Positions 21,301 through 31,550 of a DNA stretch of 64,000 bases are shown here, piece by piece. Each line of letters opens with the position of its first letter. Position 1 is the first letter of the stretch. The DNA lies in NCBI GenBank assembly GCA_019677205.1, contig JAAMXY010000379.1, positions 1 to 64,000 of the forward strand, given 5' to 3'. The stretch is from Pinguiococcus pyrenoidosus (Eukaryota; Sar; Pinguiophyceae; Pinguiochrysidales; Pinguiochrysidaceae). Under the pieces are notes generated by a model. It worked only from the letters and a program-made list of their open reading frames with translations. It searched no databases and was not told the DNA's origin. The position numbers and the translations under genes are program-made.

Positions 21301-22888
21301 TCATCGACGCCTTCCGGAAAGGCGAGCCCCGCGACTCTTGCGTCTGGCGAGCCGAGAACTCGGTGCTGTGGGAAACATGCGAGGCCCGCGTCCCGTCCTC
21401 GTCAGACACATTCGAGTTCGTTTCTGTGACGGAATTGGATCTGTCCTGTGTGCCACTCGTCTTCTCCTTGTGCAGGCTTGAGGCGCTGTATGTCCAGGAG
21501 AGCTCCTTCAAGGAAGCTTCTGATACGGAACCCACTCCCGTTGCCTGGACGTCGCTGTCTTGCAGCTGCAGCGCGCTCGTTATTGAGCCATCGCCAACGA
21601 CGTGGCCACTGAGCTGCTCAATGTACAACCGAAACGTCCGCAGCTGGATGTTGACTGCGTCCGTGTGGAAAGCGATGAAGCGCGCCTCCAGGATCTTCTC
21701 GTAGGTCGTCCTGCCTTCTGTTTCGCAGAGGGCGTCGGCAAGCGACTGGTCCGAAAGGACGATGGCCAACCACGGTTCAAGGCGCAGCTGGAGCCCAAGC
21801 GGGATCGCGAACGACGTGCCGTCATCCTCGCGGCCATCGACTCGTCGAGAGAACTGGCTGAAGAAATGATCCTCGAGGATGCTCAGCCACGTGCGGAAGT
21901 GGTGAACCCGCGAGACTGCGTACAGCGACAGCGGGCCGTCGTCGTTTCCGCCTTGGATGGCGAAGGGGACTCGCGTCGCGGCCGATGGCGAGTGCTTCGC
22001 CTCCTTCTCGATGACATCGGACGCTGGCGTGTCGTAGCAGCCCAAAGCACCGTGGACCGAGAACGCGAGGAAGTGGTCTATCAGTCGAAGCTCGTACTCG
22101 TGGTCGGGGACCGGGATGGCTCCTTCCGTCTTGCGCGTGCGGCTCCGATTCAGGCTCTGCAGGACGTCGACGTCATCCCAGTAGTGCGTCGTTCTCTCCT
22201 GCTGGCTCCGCAGGGCTATCTTGTTCAGGGGATCCACGGCCTCGAGCCGATCCCAACTGACGATGTGTCGAAGAAGCTCCAACTGGGGACTCTCCACGAC
22301 TTCGCCCGCCTTCGCCTCGGTTGCCATCAGCTCTAAGCTCTGTCGCTTCGTCATGCCCAGCGCGGCCACGGTGATGGCCGCTGGCATCCCGTCCATCGTG
22401 TCGCTTCCCCGCAGGACGTCTCGCTTCTTGATGATGTCGATGAAGACCAGCAGGTTGGCCACGCCGTAGTACCGAACGAGATCCGAGTGGCCAGGATGGA
22501 GCACGCGGCGGAAGAGGGACAGCAGGCCCTCCCGCTCCCAGCCCCGGCTCACAAGACCGGGACAGCGCAGCAGAAGCTGGGCGAGCACGAAGAAGAAATG
22601 CTTCCAGTCTTCCACCGTGATGTGCTTCCGCTTGAGCGTCCACGCGTCCTTGTTGGGTTTGCCCGCGTTGAGCTTGAGCTCCTCGTACTGCTGCACTACA
22701 CCGAGGAGCACTTGAAAGATGCGGTCGAAGAACGTCCGGAAGAGCCGGTGCACCTCCTCGGGGGACGCCACATCGATGTAGTCCAGCATCGTGCGGAGCC
22801 GCTTGCGCGGCGTGACATGAGACGCATCACTTAGGAATCGCTGGAGGCGCTTGTCGCGTTCGAGAGCAGTTCCGGTAGAAGAACTCAT
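15332..22888 (-). CDS. RalGAP-alpha-like protein with inserted RGS domain (three exons)
   Basis: Exons: 16059-22888, 15583-15994, 15332-15484; splice phases match and give 2464 aa. The N-terminus (DYIDVASPEEVHRLFRTFFD and the following helices) matches the start of RalGAP alpha subunits; long helical repeats follow. An RGS domain lies at about residues 1843-1977 (ALETLLKAEFASENLEFLL ... ADHCTPESERQVNL ... LQRLFQ). The C-terminal RapGAP-type domain, about 2200-2440, has FVDALGWSVVLSKHAGWAGD, EVIFYVAPRMP, and PLLDGALVDRKTLGPLV then AAINADRAI, which match RalGAP alpha rather than Rap1GAP. The catalytic Asn thumb (GND in active RapGAPs and tuberin) is absent: KKRLISHASIVVVYF stands there. Expected role is small-GTPase control downstream of G-alpha signals, but GAP activity by the known mechanism looks lost. 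Confidence 0.85.
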
Positions 22889-23531
22889 TCTGCGGCTCGT
22901 GGCCCTCGGACCGGCCTTGCTCCTTCACCTCGTCAGTCCGCGTGCACATGCAATGGTCGCGTCAATTCATGGCAGGCTCCGCCGCTCCGGATGCGCCGCG
23001 CGGCGTGGCCCAAGCAACGGCAAAAGATAGAATCAGCGCCACCAGGCTTTTCAATGCTTCCGCAACGAGCCAGCTTGCGTGGAAAGAATTAAGAATCGCT
23101 GTGATTGACTTCGCATTGTATGGGCCGCATCCGTCGACACTGTTCCGAACTTGATGAAATGGTGTCTAAGAATCTTTTCTGCACCAATGAACGGCGTCCG
23201 ATCCACGCGGGCCGCGACGCCGTTTCAGGAATACTGATGAGAAAAGTGAGCCGCCTACCTCTCAAAAACATACTCCGGTAGGGTCTCCGAAGTATCCCGA
23301 AGGCTTTTTGGCGGGAACCCTTCCGTTGAAAGCTTTGCGGCCTCGCTTCGACGCGGTGGTTGAGCGCACGACGCCGACTCCGCAGCGCACGTGCGTACAT
23401 CGCTTTTGCCGCAAGATCCAACGCTTCTCGCGATCCATCTCGTAGAGGCGAGTCCTCACACACCTTCCGAAGCGTTCGCGGAGCTGAACACGCGCGCGGA
23501 TACGCACCGACCAAAGGTCGGCGATCGAAAG
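22889..23531. promoter_or_regulatory. Divergent promoter between RalGAP-like gene and DMC1
   Basis: 643 bp between diverging start codons, holding an E2F-like site at 23305-23317. No other gene seen. Confidence 0.4.
23305..23317 (+). promoter_or_regulatory. E2F-like site upstream of DMC1
   Basis: TTTTTGGCGGGAA matches the classical E2F consensus TTTSGCGGGAA and lies 215 bp before the recombinase start codon. Regulation of a recombination gene by E2F would be expected; binding is not shown. Confidence 0.45.
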
Positions 23532-24005
23532 ATGGCGGCAGTTGCAACAGAGCGCAGCTGTGATCATGGAGAGGACGACATCCTCGCGAACGGTACGTTC
23601 ATAACAGACGTGTGCGGCTGCTCGAAGGATGCTTGACGTCAACCCTGTCTCGCGACCTTGCGCGCAGAGTTCGTCCTTGTGGAAGAGCTGCAGTCGTGCG
23701 GAATTCAAGTTGCAGACATCAACAAACTCCGCGAAGCGAAGGTCTTCACGTGCGGTGCTGCACTGAAGACTCCGAAGCGCGAGCTCCTGCAGATCCGCGG
23801 AATCACGGAAGCGAAGATCACCAAGATCTTGAGCGAGTGCCGCAAGCTCACGGGGCAGAACGAGTTCAGCACGGGCCTGCAACTGCTGCAGAAGGGAAAA
23901 CGAACGATCCACGTGACCACTGGAGCTTCCGCTTTGGATGAGATCCTCGGAGGCGGCGTCGAGAGCGGATCGATCACGGAGGTAACAGCAGGATTGTCCA
24001 ACGCT

Positions 24006-24044
<39 letters not shown>

Positions 24045-24091
24045 NNNNNNNNNNNNNNNNNNNNNNNNNNNNNNNNNNNNNNNNNNNNNNN

Positions 24092-24172
<81 letters not shown>

Positions 24173-25011
24173 CTCCCTCACTCTGGAGTTGTTGGCAAAG
24201 CGAACTCACGACACCGAATTATGACTCAGTTCTACGGCGAGTTCCGGACCGGAAAGACCCAGCTCATGCACACAATGTGCGTGACGTCGCAGCTGGGACT
24301 TGAGCAGGGAGGTGGCATGGGCAAAGTCCTGTACATTGACACCGAAGGAAACTTCCGTCCGCAGCGGATCCAGCAAATCGCGGATCGCTTTGGCCTCGAA
24401 GCAAGGTCTGTGGGTGGGCGCTTCGAGAACATCCCTTCAATGTTTGTAATCTTCGTTTCGCTCCAGCGAGACCCTGGACAACATCTATGTCAAGCGATGC
24501 TACACGCACGAAGAGCAGATCGGTGCTGCCATGATGGCCCAAGCAATTCTTGCGGAAGATGGAAGCTTCCGCACGGTGATCGTGGACTCCGTCATCTCGC
24601 TCTTCCGCTCCGAGTTCCTGGGGCGCGGACAGCTCTCTGAGCGGCAGCAGCTGCTCAGCTCTCACATGCGGCAGCTCGTCATGATCGCTGAGGAGTTCAA
24701 CGTAGCCGTCCTCATCGTGAATCAGGTCACCGCCAACCCTGACGGGATGTCCAGTAAGCTCACACACTTCTGTACTGCCAAAGATGCCTCGAGCCTGGCT
24801 CACTCCCCGCGGACCCCCCCTTTCTGCAGTGTTCGGGCCACAGGTGAAGCCTGTGGGAGGGAACATTCTGGCTCACGCCAGCACAACCCGAGTCATGCTG
24901 AAGAAGGGGCGCGGTGATCAGCGCATCGCGGTGATTCAGGATTCGCCGTCGATGCCAGAAGCAGATGCCACCTTCCGCATCTCTGGAGGAGGCATCTGCA
25001 ACCCGGAGTAG
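23532..25011 (+). CDS. DMC1: Meiotic RecA-family recombinase DMC1 (five exons)
   Basis: ATP-dependent strand-exchange protein that forms filaments on single-stranded DNA. Exons: 23532-23592, 23668-23981, 24230-24405, 24467-24753, 24830-25011; 339 aa, the family length. Helix-hairpin-helix N-domain: [16 protein letters not shown] and [13 protein letters not shown]. Walker A is GEFRTGKTQ, Walker [11 protein letters not shown]. Further landmarks are [40 protein letters not shown]-type KKGRGDQRI and the C-terminal [22 protein letters not shown] and the C-terminal AGGIGDAKE-like end point to DMC1 rather than RAD51, though this is judged by eye. Intron 2 (23982-24229) consists mostly of a TG/TC microsatellite interrupted by an assembly gap. 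The loop-2 region ([16 protein letters not shown]) is short compared with animal proteins. Confidence 0.9.
24009..24170. repeat. (TG)n-(TC)n microsatellite in a DMC1 intron
   Basis: TG units at 24009-24044 and 24092-24128 flank the gap, followed by TC units to about 24170. True length is unknown. Confidence 0.95.
24045..24091. other. Assembly gap
   Basis: 47 N bases inside the microsatellite of DMC1 intron 2. No coding sequence appears to be lost, because the exons on each side join in frame with the expected residues. Confidence 0.99.
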
Positions 25012-25322
25012 ATGAGGCGTAGAATGCGTCGGGAGTACAGGCATCATGATATCTTGAGAACCGAAGGAGACGCGCGAAGAACACAGTGCTTCAGAATCAC
25101 AGGAGATCGCCGACACTGCAGTTTCCAATCCGTGAACGAGAATTGCAAGACACGATGAGAGTTTCGACGAGAGACCGGTTTCGACGGGATGGCCGCTTTG
25201 GCACGGACGTCCTTGCGGACACCACCAGAAGGCTCGCTTGTCACCGCCAAACGAACCAAACGAGAAGGACATGTTGAGAGGATCTATCTGTGTCTATCGG
25301 TTGCTAGGCATCGCGTCACTCG
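25012..25322. other. Tail-to-tail spacer
   Basis: 311 bp between the stop codons of DMC1 and the HECT gene; nothing else visible. Confidence 0.5.
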
Positions 25323-28300
25323 CTACTCCATCGAGAACCCAGTAACTTCCATTTCCAAAATCGCACACAGCGCTTTGTTCAAATGCTCCCGGGACTTGTA
25401 CATTGGGAGGTCCAGGCGGTTGAAGCAAGTGTGTGCACGAGGGAAGATGCCTTCGCCGCTGCCACCGTCCAGAGCGACGCCCAGGATCGCGAACTTCCTC
25501 TGCTGCCCGTCGGCGCCAGACAGGTACCGAAAGCCGCCGACGGGTAGGCGAGAGCTGCCCGTGACGAACTGGAGGACCTTTGAGCGCTGCTCGAGGTTCA
25601 GCTCCGCCACAAAATCCCAGAACCAGGACACCGGGCGGCTATCCCTCCTCGCAAGTCCACTGTACGTCGTGTTGGCTTTCCAATCCGCGACATCAATCTT
25701 GGCTTCTCCACTAAGCAGACGCGCAAGCTCCTTGGGGGTAAACGGGCTAAGAAGGCCGAGGGGAATGACTTCATAGAGGCCAGCAAGGAGCTCGAAGAGC
25801 GGTCCCTCCGCCTTGTGCAACAGTCGCTCCTCAAAGCGCCTGCTGACGAACTCGGCCTTGTTCTCATCGGTCACTGGCTGGCCATCCTCTCCGTAGATCC
25901 CCGCGCTTTTGGCTCCGTCGTTCTCCAAGAGCCAAGTGAAGCTCTTGAAAAGCGCAGGATCCACGTCCTTCAAGTCATCCAAGCCCAAGGGGATGCCAAG
26001 CATGTGCTTGCAGAGCGCCTGGCAAAGATGAGCTTCCGGAACGACATGCGCATCCAGGAGAGCCTTGGCGAAGAATCTCCCCACGAACCGATAGCCCTGC
26101 TTCCAACCAAATCTTAGTTGCAGGCGCCCTTCGCCGCCTCCACCGCCTCCACCGCCTCCACCGCCTCCGCCGAAGTCGTCGTCCCAGTCTTCAGGAACGG
26201 CTTCCTCAGCTTCTCCAGCCTCTTCTGCCCGGTCCTCGTCCGCTTCTGTGACCTGGCTCCTCGCAGCGCGGGCTTCGAACTCCTCAATGCTGCAGAGTTC
26301 GTATGTTGGATTCTCCGACGCGGAAAGACAGAACATGCCAAACTCGGCATCAAACAAGGCCTTCGTCACGAGGGTGTACCACTCGCGCGCCACACCGCCT
26401 GCGTCAAGCGCGGCAACATCGTCGTCCTCGAACGCAAATCGGAACACCTCCCGAAAGTGCACCGCGTCGATGCCGAGCAACCCGTCGACGGAATCGTTCA
26501 AAAGACTGCCTCGGCGTACGGCCAAGTCCTGGTGCCCCGCCTCCCAGGGTACTCGGAGGCGGGACGACGCAACCCGCAGGAAGGTCACCTTCCCCTCGAA
26601 GGGCAGATCGGCCACCCGGGAAAAGATATGGCTGGCGATGCCATGGTATGGTGACTGCGCCGGATACCTCCTGGGCTGTGGCGGCGCTGCTGTCCCGGCG
26701 TCGGCTCGGCCTTGCGTGACCTCGTGGAAGAACGCCTCGGTGTTGCACTCGGACTCTTGGTGATGGTCGCTGCTCAGGAGAGAGGAAGGCTCTGGCGATT
26801 CACTTGCGTTCCGGGACCGCTGAGATACCTCGGATTCGCGGCCTCGGATGGACTCGAGCTGGGCGATGATCTCGTCCACATCTACAATCGAGTCGTCCTC
26901 GCCGAGCGGGAACTCCACGCGTATGCGGCTTAGATGCGACGTCCCGGGAGCTGACGTGTCCTCCCCGCGGTCCTCATCTACCAACGCCACTTTGTCTTCT
27001 TCAGGCAGTGCTCGGCGTCCGTCCAGCCACCCAATGTGTCCATTCTCCGCCGTGGGAACGGCTCCAAGACCGAGTCCCCTGCGCGCGCCAGTTCCGCCAC
27101 AGCCAGCGCCTTGTCTTCCTCCGCACCGAAGCTGCCGCAGATAGATCCGCTCGGCAGGATGCCCCCAGAATGGCGCCGCGGGTCCGTCGTCAGGGCCGGT
27201 CTCTTGATCGAGCTCCTCCGCGCGAGGCAGATCCCCTTTGCTCTCTGATTCCCACCCCTCCACCCGCTCGTAGGGAGACCATCGGACATCTCCAAGCTCG
27301 TCAACGAAGCGGACCCACACCCGACTATCTACAACCGGACTGGACTCCTCATCTTGCCCGTCCGCCGGAACGCGAGCGTCATCGCTCACGAGTCTCGGCG
27401 AGGCATCCAGCAGCTCTGCCCATGTGAAGTCCTCCCCGGGCACCAGCTGCTCCTCGGCGATTTCGCCAGCCCGCTCCCCGCTCTGCAGCAAGGCCTGCTC
27501 TTGTGCATCAATCCTGCTGTACACAAGCAATGCATCCTGGTAGATTCCTTCGACATAGTGCCGCCAAGAGGTCTGCGACGCATTTATCCTTTGAAAAGCG
27601 GCACCCACGGCGGCGAGAAGAAGCAGGGCGCCGGCTCCTGCGCCCAAGCCTTTTGCGACCCGCTCATCATAGTCGGACACGAAGAGGCTGATCGACAGAG
27701 AGAACGTCAGGCACACGCCGCCCAGTATGCAGACATCTAGGGCCGTTGCGATCACCAGCGATGGCGACAAGCACTTGGTGGCACAGAGCGGCAGCGGTAG
27801 ATACACCGGTCGGCGGAACCGGCAATAGTAAGACACCGCCAGCACCAGGGCAAGGAAGGACGGGAGGAGCGCCACGGCGGTGAGTAGAACAAGGCCGCCG
27901 CGGGCCTCGCTATCTTCGCCTTGCGTGTCGTTCCGCAGAGTCGCTGTCAGCGACTCCACGGCGGGCCCTTGCTCGATTGTCAGCGCCGCGCCCAGCAGCG
28001 GCAGACTTAGACCTGAAGGTATCGAGATGGCCATGAAGTTGCGAATCGTTCCGCGGCCTGCCAGAATGGCATCTTCGCTGTCGAAGTACTCCGGAAATCC
28101 CCCAAGCATTATAAAGAAAGGCCCCGTGACGTCGTGATCATCGACGAGGCCGGACCCGACCAGGAAGGCGAAGAAGACCACGCAGAAGAAGAGGACGACA
28201 CTCCCGCGAAGGCCACGGCGGAGCTCCTCGAGGTCACTTTCGCAAGCTGCTACGCACATTCCCTCCAGAATCTTCACCGCAAGAATCCCAATCAGGCTCA

Positions 28301-29720
28301 CGGCGATCCCGCGGTACGCCAGGCGAACTCCCTTCCCGTGCGCACATAGCTCCAGGATTCGAACAGCGCAGAAAAGCACGCAGTACACGTCGGAAACGAG
28401 CTCGAGACCTATCGCGGCGGAGCAAACTATGGAGGGATCGCTCTCGCGGAGCGCCTTGCCGCATATTGGCAGCGCGATCAGCAAGGCAAGCGTGCCGTAG
28501 AGCACGAAGTAGCTGACCATCGAGCTTAGCGGGAGCGCCGCCGATGCAAACGACGGTCTGGGCCACCCAGGTCGGTGCGGGATGTAGCCCGCGCGAACGA
28601 GAAGCCCGTGGATTCGGCCCTGCCAGCTCATCCCGTGCAGAGTGCTTCCAAGCAGCGCGTTGCAGGTTCCGCAGATCGTGAAGAAAACCAACGCCGAAGC
28701 CAGCAGAAGCCAGTACGTATGGAGGTCGAGTCGGTCGCCAGCTACACAAGCCACGACGAGGTTCGCAACCTGAAGGGCGGCTGTGAGCAGAACAGTCTCG
28801 CCGATGATGCGAACGACGCTGACGCGCGCCTTCACCATGGCGAGCGTGTCCGTGCGCCGTGAGAGCCGGGACAGGCGCACCCGGACGTAGCTGACGCCAA
28901 CCCATAGCACCTGAAGGTAGAAAAGAATCCGAACTACGGCATTGGCACCATCCAAGCCCTGGCCAGCGCTGAGCAAGCCTATGGCATTCAACATCAGGAG
29001 GAGCGCTGCGAGGGCCGAGAACAGCGCGTAGCTTTCAATCACCACGTTGGCCCCAACGTTTCGCGACGGTCGTCCACTTGCAGCGGCTGTTCGGGCATCG
29101 CGCTCGAACTCACGACTGAGCTGGAGGGGCGCGAGAATCAGCATCGCCATGCACACACAGAGACACCACAAGGACAGCACCCAAAACAGCGAATCCGCCT
29201 TGCCGCCGAGTCCAGGCAGCGTGTCGCGTCGGAAACCCACTCCGCCGATGATCAGAATCACCACAAGGAAAAGCCAAACTTCGCCATAGACGCGGTCTCT
29301 CTGGAGTGTTTTCTCAAGGCACTCTGGCGTCCTGCCACGAGCTGCGACTCGGCGACGGAAGGCGTGATAGGAGCCCTGTTGGGAGCTGCCGTTGGAGCTC
29401 ATCTGCGACGAGGACGCTCGTTCTTCCGTGCCTGCCCGATCTGGTGGTCCAGTGACCTCCGGCGGTCCGGCATCATCATGATTCAGGCCATCGTGATCAT
29501 TCGCCAGCACGAGGTAGAACAGCAGACAACTCAGCAACAGAGCAATGGCTGCCGGCCGCGGGAGAAACAGCACCGAGACCACCAGCGGCGCCAGGCCGCG
29601 CAGCGACACCTGAAAGATCGTCCACAACGCCGGCGACGCCATCGCCTCGGGCATGGTGTAGCTACGGCGGGCCATGAGCAGCCCTAAGCGAGCGGGAAGA
29701 CTGCGTCGCGGGGAACTCAT
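25323..29720 (-). CDS. Polytopic membrane HECT-type E3 ubiquitin ligase
   Basis: Single exon, 1465 aa from the ATG at 29720. Residues 25-710 contain about 15 hydrophobic helices with no family I recognise. A hydrophilic acidic region follows (about 710-1060), then a C-terminal HECT domain (about 1080-1465). HECT landmarks: LDAGGVAREWYTLVTKALFD (the DxGGxxREW block), FVGRFFAKALLD, LLENDGAK, then LPVGGFRYL and PRAHTCFNRLDLPMY, whose Cys at about residue 1432 is the thioester cysteine. Thirteen consecutive Gly preceded by acidic residues interrupt the N-lobe near residue 1195. The domain order implies a ligase anchored in a membrane with the HECT domain facing the cytosol. Head-to-head with a RING protein gene. 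Confidence 0.9.
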   Translation of the reverse strand: MSSPRRSLPARLGLLMARRSYTMPEAMASPALWTIFQVSLRGLAPLVVSVLFLPRPAAIALLLSCLLFYLVLANDHDGLNHDDAGPPEVTGPPDRAGTEERASSSQMSSNGSSQQGSYHAFRRRVAARGRTPECLEKTLQRDRVYGEVWLFLVVILIIGGVGFRRDTLPGLGGKADSLFWVLSLWCLCVCMAMLILAPLQLSREFERDARTAAASGRPSRNVGANVVIESYALFSALAALLLMLNAIGLLSAGQGLDGANAVVRILFYLQVLWVGVSYVRVRLSRLSRRTDTLAMVKARVSVVRIIGETVLLTAALQVANLVVACVAGDRLDLHTYWLLLASALVFFTICGTCNALLGSTLHGMSWQGRIHGLLVRAGYIPHRPGWPRPSFASAALPLSSMVSYFVLYGTLALLIALPICGKALRESDPSIVCSAAIGLELVSDVYCVLFCAVRILELCAHGKGVRLAYRGIAVSLIGILAVKILEGMCVAACESDLEELRRGLRGSVVLFFCVVFFAFLVGSGLVDDHDVTGPFFIMLGGFPEYFDSEDAILAGRGTIRNFMAISIPSGLSLPLLGAALTIEQGPAVESLTATLRNDTQGEDSEARGGLVLLTAVALLPSFLALVLAVSYYCRFRRPVYLPLPLCATKCLSPSLVIATALDVCILGGVCLTFSLSISLFVSDYDERVAKGLGAGAGALLLLAAVGAAFQRINASQTSWRHYVEGIYQDALLVYSRIDAQEQALLQSGERAGEIAEEQLVPGEDFTWAELLDASPRLVSDDARVPADGQDEESSPVVDSRVWVRFVDELGDVRWSPYERVEGWESESKGDLPRAEELDQETGPDDGPAAPFWGHPAERIYLRQLRCGGRQGAGCGGTGARRGLGLGAVPTAENGHIGWLDGRRALPEEDKVALVDEDRGEDTSAPGTSHLSRIRVEFPLGEDDSIVDVDEIIAQLESIRGRESEVSQRSRNASESPEPSSLLSSDHHQESECNTEAFFHEVTQGRADAGTAAPPQPRRYPAQSPYHGIASHIFSRVADLPFEGKVTFLRVASSRLRVPWEAGHQDLAVRRGSLLNDSVDGLLGIDAVHFREVFRFAFEDDDVAALDAGGVAREWYTLVTKALFDAEFGMFCLSASENPTYELCSIEEFEARAARSQVTEADEDRAEEAGEAEEAVPEDWDDDFGGGGGGGGGGGGGEGRLQLRFGWKQGYRFVGRFFAKALLDAHVVPEAHLCQALCKHMLGIPLGLDDLKDVDPALFKSFTWLLENDGAKSAGIYGEDGQPVTDENKAEFVSRRFEERLLHKAEGPLFELLAGLYEVIPLGLLSPFTPKELARLLSGEAKIDVADWKANTTYSGLARRDSRPVSWFWDFVAELNLEQRSKVLQFVTGSSRLPVGGFRYLSGADGQQRKFAILGVALDGGSGEGIFPRAHTCFNRLDLPMYKSREHLNKALCAILEMEVTGFSME

Positions 29721-29861
29721 CTTCAACGAAGCCGGTCGGATGAAAAGGCCCCTGCCTCTCTGCGGAATTCACCCTAGGGATGGTGTCGAACCAAACTTCC
29801 CGGACGGAGCCCGGCGCTCAGCGCGCAAAATTCGATCGACGCTACCTTCGGCCACTGCTGA

Positions 29862-29873
29862 CCCGCCAAAAAA
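29862..29873 (-). promoter_or_regulatory. E2F-like site upstream of the HECT gene
   Basis: On the minus strand TTTTTTGGCGGG, 142 bp before the HECT start codon. Confidence 0.3.
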
Positions 29874-30589
29874 GCACTGGCATGAGCTCAGGCGTCCCAG
29901 CCGTCCAATCTTCGGCAGGAATCTTTACGGGTGAGGGCGCGGTTTCCAAATCTTTACGCGTCCACACAGCAGCCACAGAGGTGCTAGGAACACGACGGCA
30001 GCGGCAGAGAAGCGGACGGTAGCTTCACGAGATTCAGTGGGCCACTCTCTCACGACTCCGGGCGGCAGCTTCTCTTACGGAAGGATACTTGTCGGACCGA
30101 GCAGAGAGTTCGTCTGCCCGTCCAAGGTCGAAAGGCTCTGGACCTCCGAATGTCGCGAAGCACTCTTAGAAGCTCTTCGAAGCGTGCCGAGAGGGAGTCG
30201 ACGGACTGGCCGAGTGGCGCGCGCGCTCGACGGCCGTCTGTCCTCGTCCAGTGGCTGCGTCTCGGCGGCGGAAGTACGGAAAAAGAGGTGTACGGACTCG
30301 ACCCGCCCGAAGTACTCCACTAGAGCTGGTACTTAACCTTAATAGGCGCATCCAACACGATGATTCTCCCAGAGGAACTGAGAAATGAGAAAAAACAAAG
30401 AAGCAGAAGGCCAGTGCCGCCCGATCATTGGTTGATGAAGCAGAGCTCTGCCAGGATTGCGCGGATCGACTCATGTATCGTATCCCTCCTGTGTCACAGC
30501 CGAAGAACGCTCTCAGGCACCAAAGTCTCCGTCCGCGCCGCCTCTGTCCTCTGGGCGATGTCCGCTCAGTCCAAATGCGATCCGCGCGG

Positions 30590-30603
30590 TTTTGGCGCCA
30601 AAA
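30590..30603. promoter_or_regulatory. Perfect 14-bp E2F-like palindrome
   Basis: TTTTGGCGCCAAAA lies 43 bp before the RING gene start. It extends the 13-bp element found between TBCB and BBS6 by one base. Confidence 0.45.
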
Positions 30604-30645
30604 CGCCGTCTCTGAAGAACTGGGGGTTGCATTTTCTCCTCGCCG

Positions 30646-31510
30646 ATGGATGCTCTTCCGAATGGCGAAGATGAGGACTTGTCGGCGTCCGCAGCGTCGT
30701 GTGGCGCCAGCAACGGCGGCGTCGCGTCCGTGGAGGGCCTCGCGGATCCAAGTGAGCGCTCGGGGAAACTTGCGGACGAGCGGTCGACAGCGCCCGGCGC
30801 AGTGGCCGTGTCGCGCGCCCCGCCCAGGCGCTTGGGCGGCGACGACGCCCACTTGCGTCTGCGCCTGTATCGGCACCGGCTGAAGCAGAACGTGAACGAA
30901 TTTCTGCGCCTCGACCTCAATGGAGATCTTTCGCAGCAGTGCTACAACAACATGCTGATCGAAGCGTTCGAGCAAGTGGCGAAGTCCGGATACATCAAGG
31001 GAGTGAAGATCATCTCGCTGTGGTATGGCGTCCCGGAAGACCTGCTCCACAGCGCCATGCGCCACTGGCGGGTGCATGGTGACACGGAGCTCCGGCCCGA
31101 GGACTGGCCCACCGGGGACGCGACGGTCATCTTCCTGTCGCAGAAGACGGAGAGAGTGAAGGGGAGCTTCAAGGCTAGGAAAGCCCGGCGAAATGGGCAG
31201 CTGGCGACGTCGAAGCCGGCCGAGCGCAGTCAAGACGACTTGCCGCAGCGGCGACAGCGGAAGCGAAGAAGACGGAGGAGCAACCGCAGCTATGGGGAGC
31301 CAGATTCGCTTGCAGACGCGTCTGGAGGGCCCGAAGCTGGACGGCCTGGAAAGTACCTGCGCAAATCGCGGAGATCCGTCCGCGGGAGAGGCGTGGAAAC
31401 CGAGCATCAGCAGGACGAGGAGGACGAGGCGGACGAGGAGGAATACCAGCAGGCGGACTTGGAGGAAGGGTTGGAGCACGAGGAGCAGAAGAGGCAGAAG
31501 AGGCAGAAGA

Positions 31511-31550
<40 letters not shown>

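Larger units (their letters stand above)
29721..30645. promoter_or_regulatory. Divergent promoter between two E3 ligase genes
   Basis: 925 bp between the HECT and RING start codons, with E2F-like sites at 29862-29873 and 30590-30603. No gene with a domain is seen in between. Confidence 0.4.

Noticed and set aside
30195-30280. Possible tRNA-Leu/Ser (ctggccgagtgg resembles an A box)
   Set aside because: No B box (GGTTCRANYCC) or acceptor-stem pairing follows within 100 bases.
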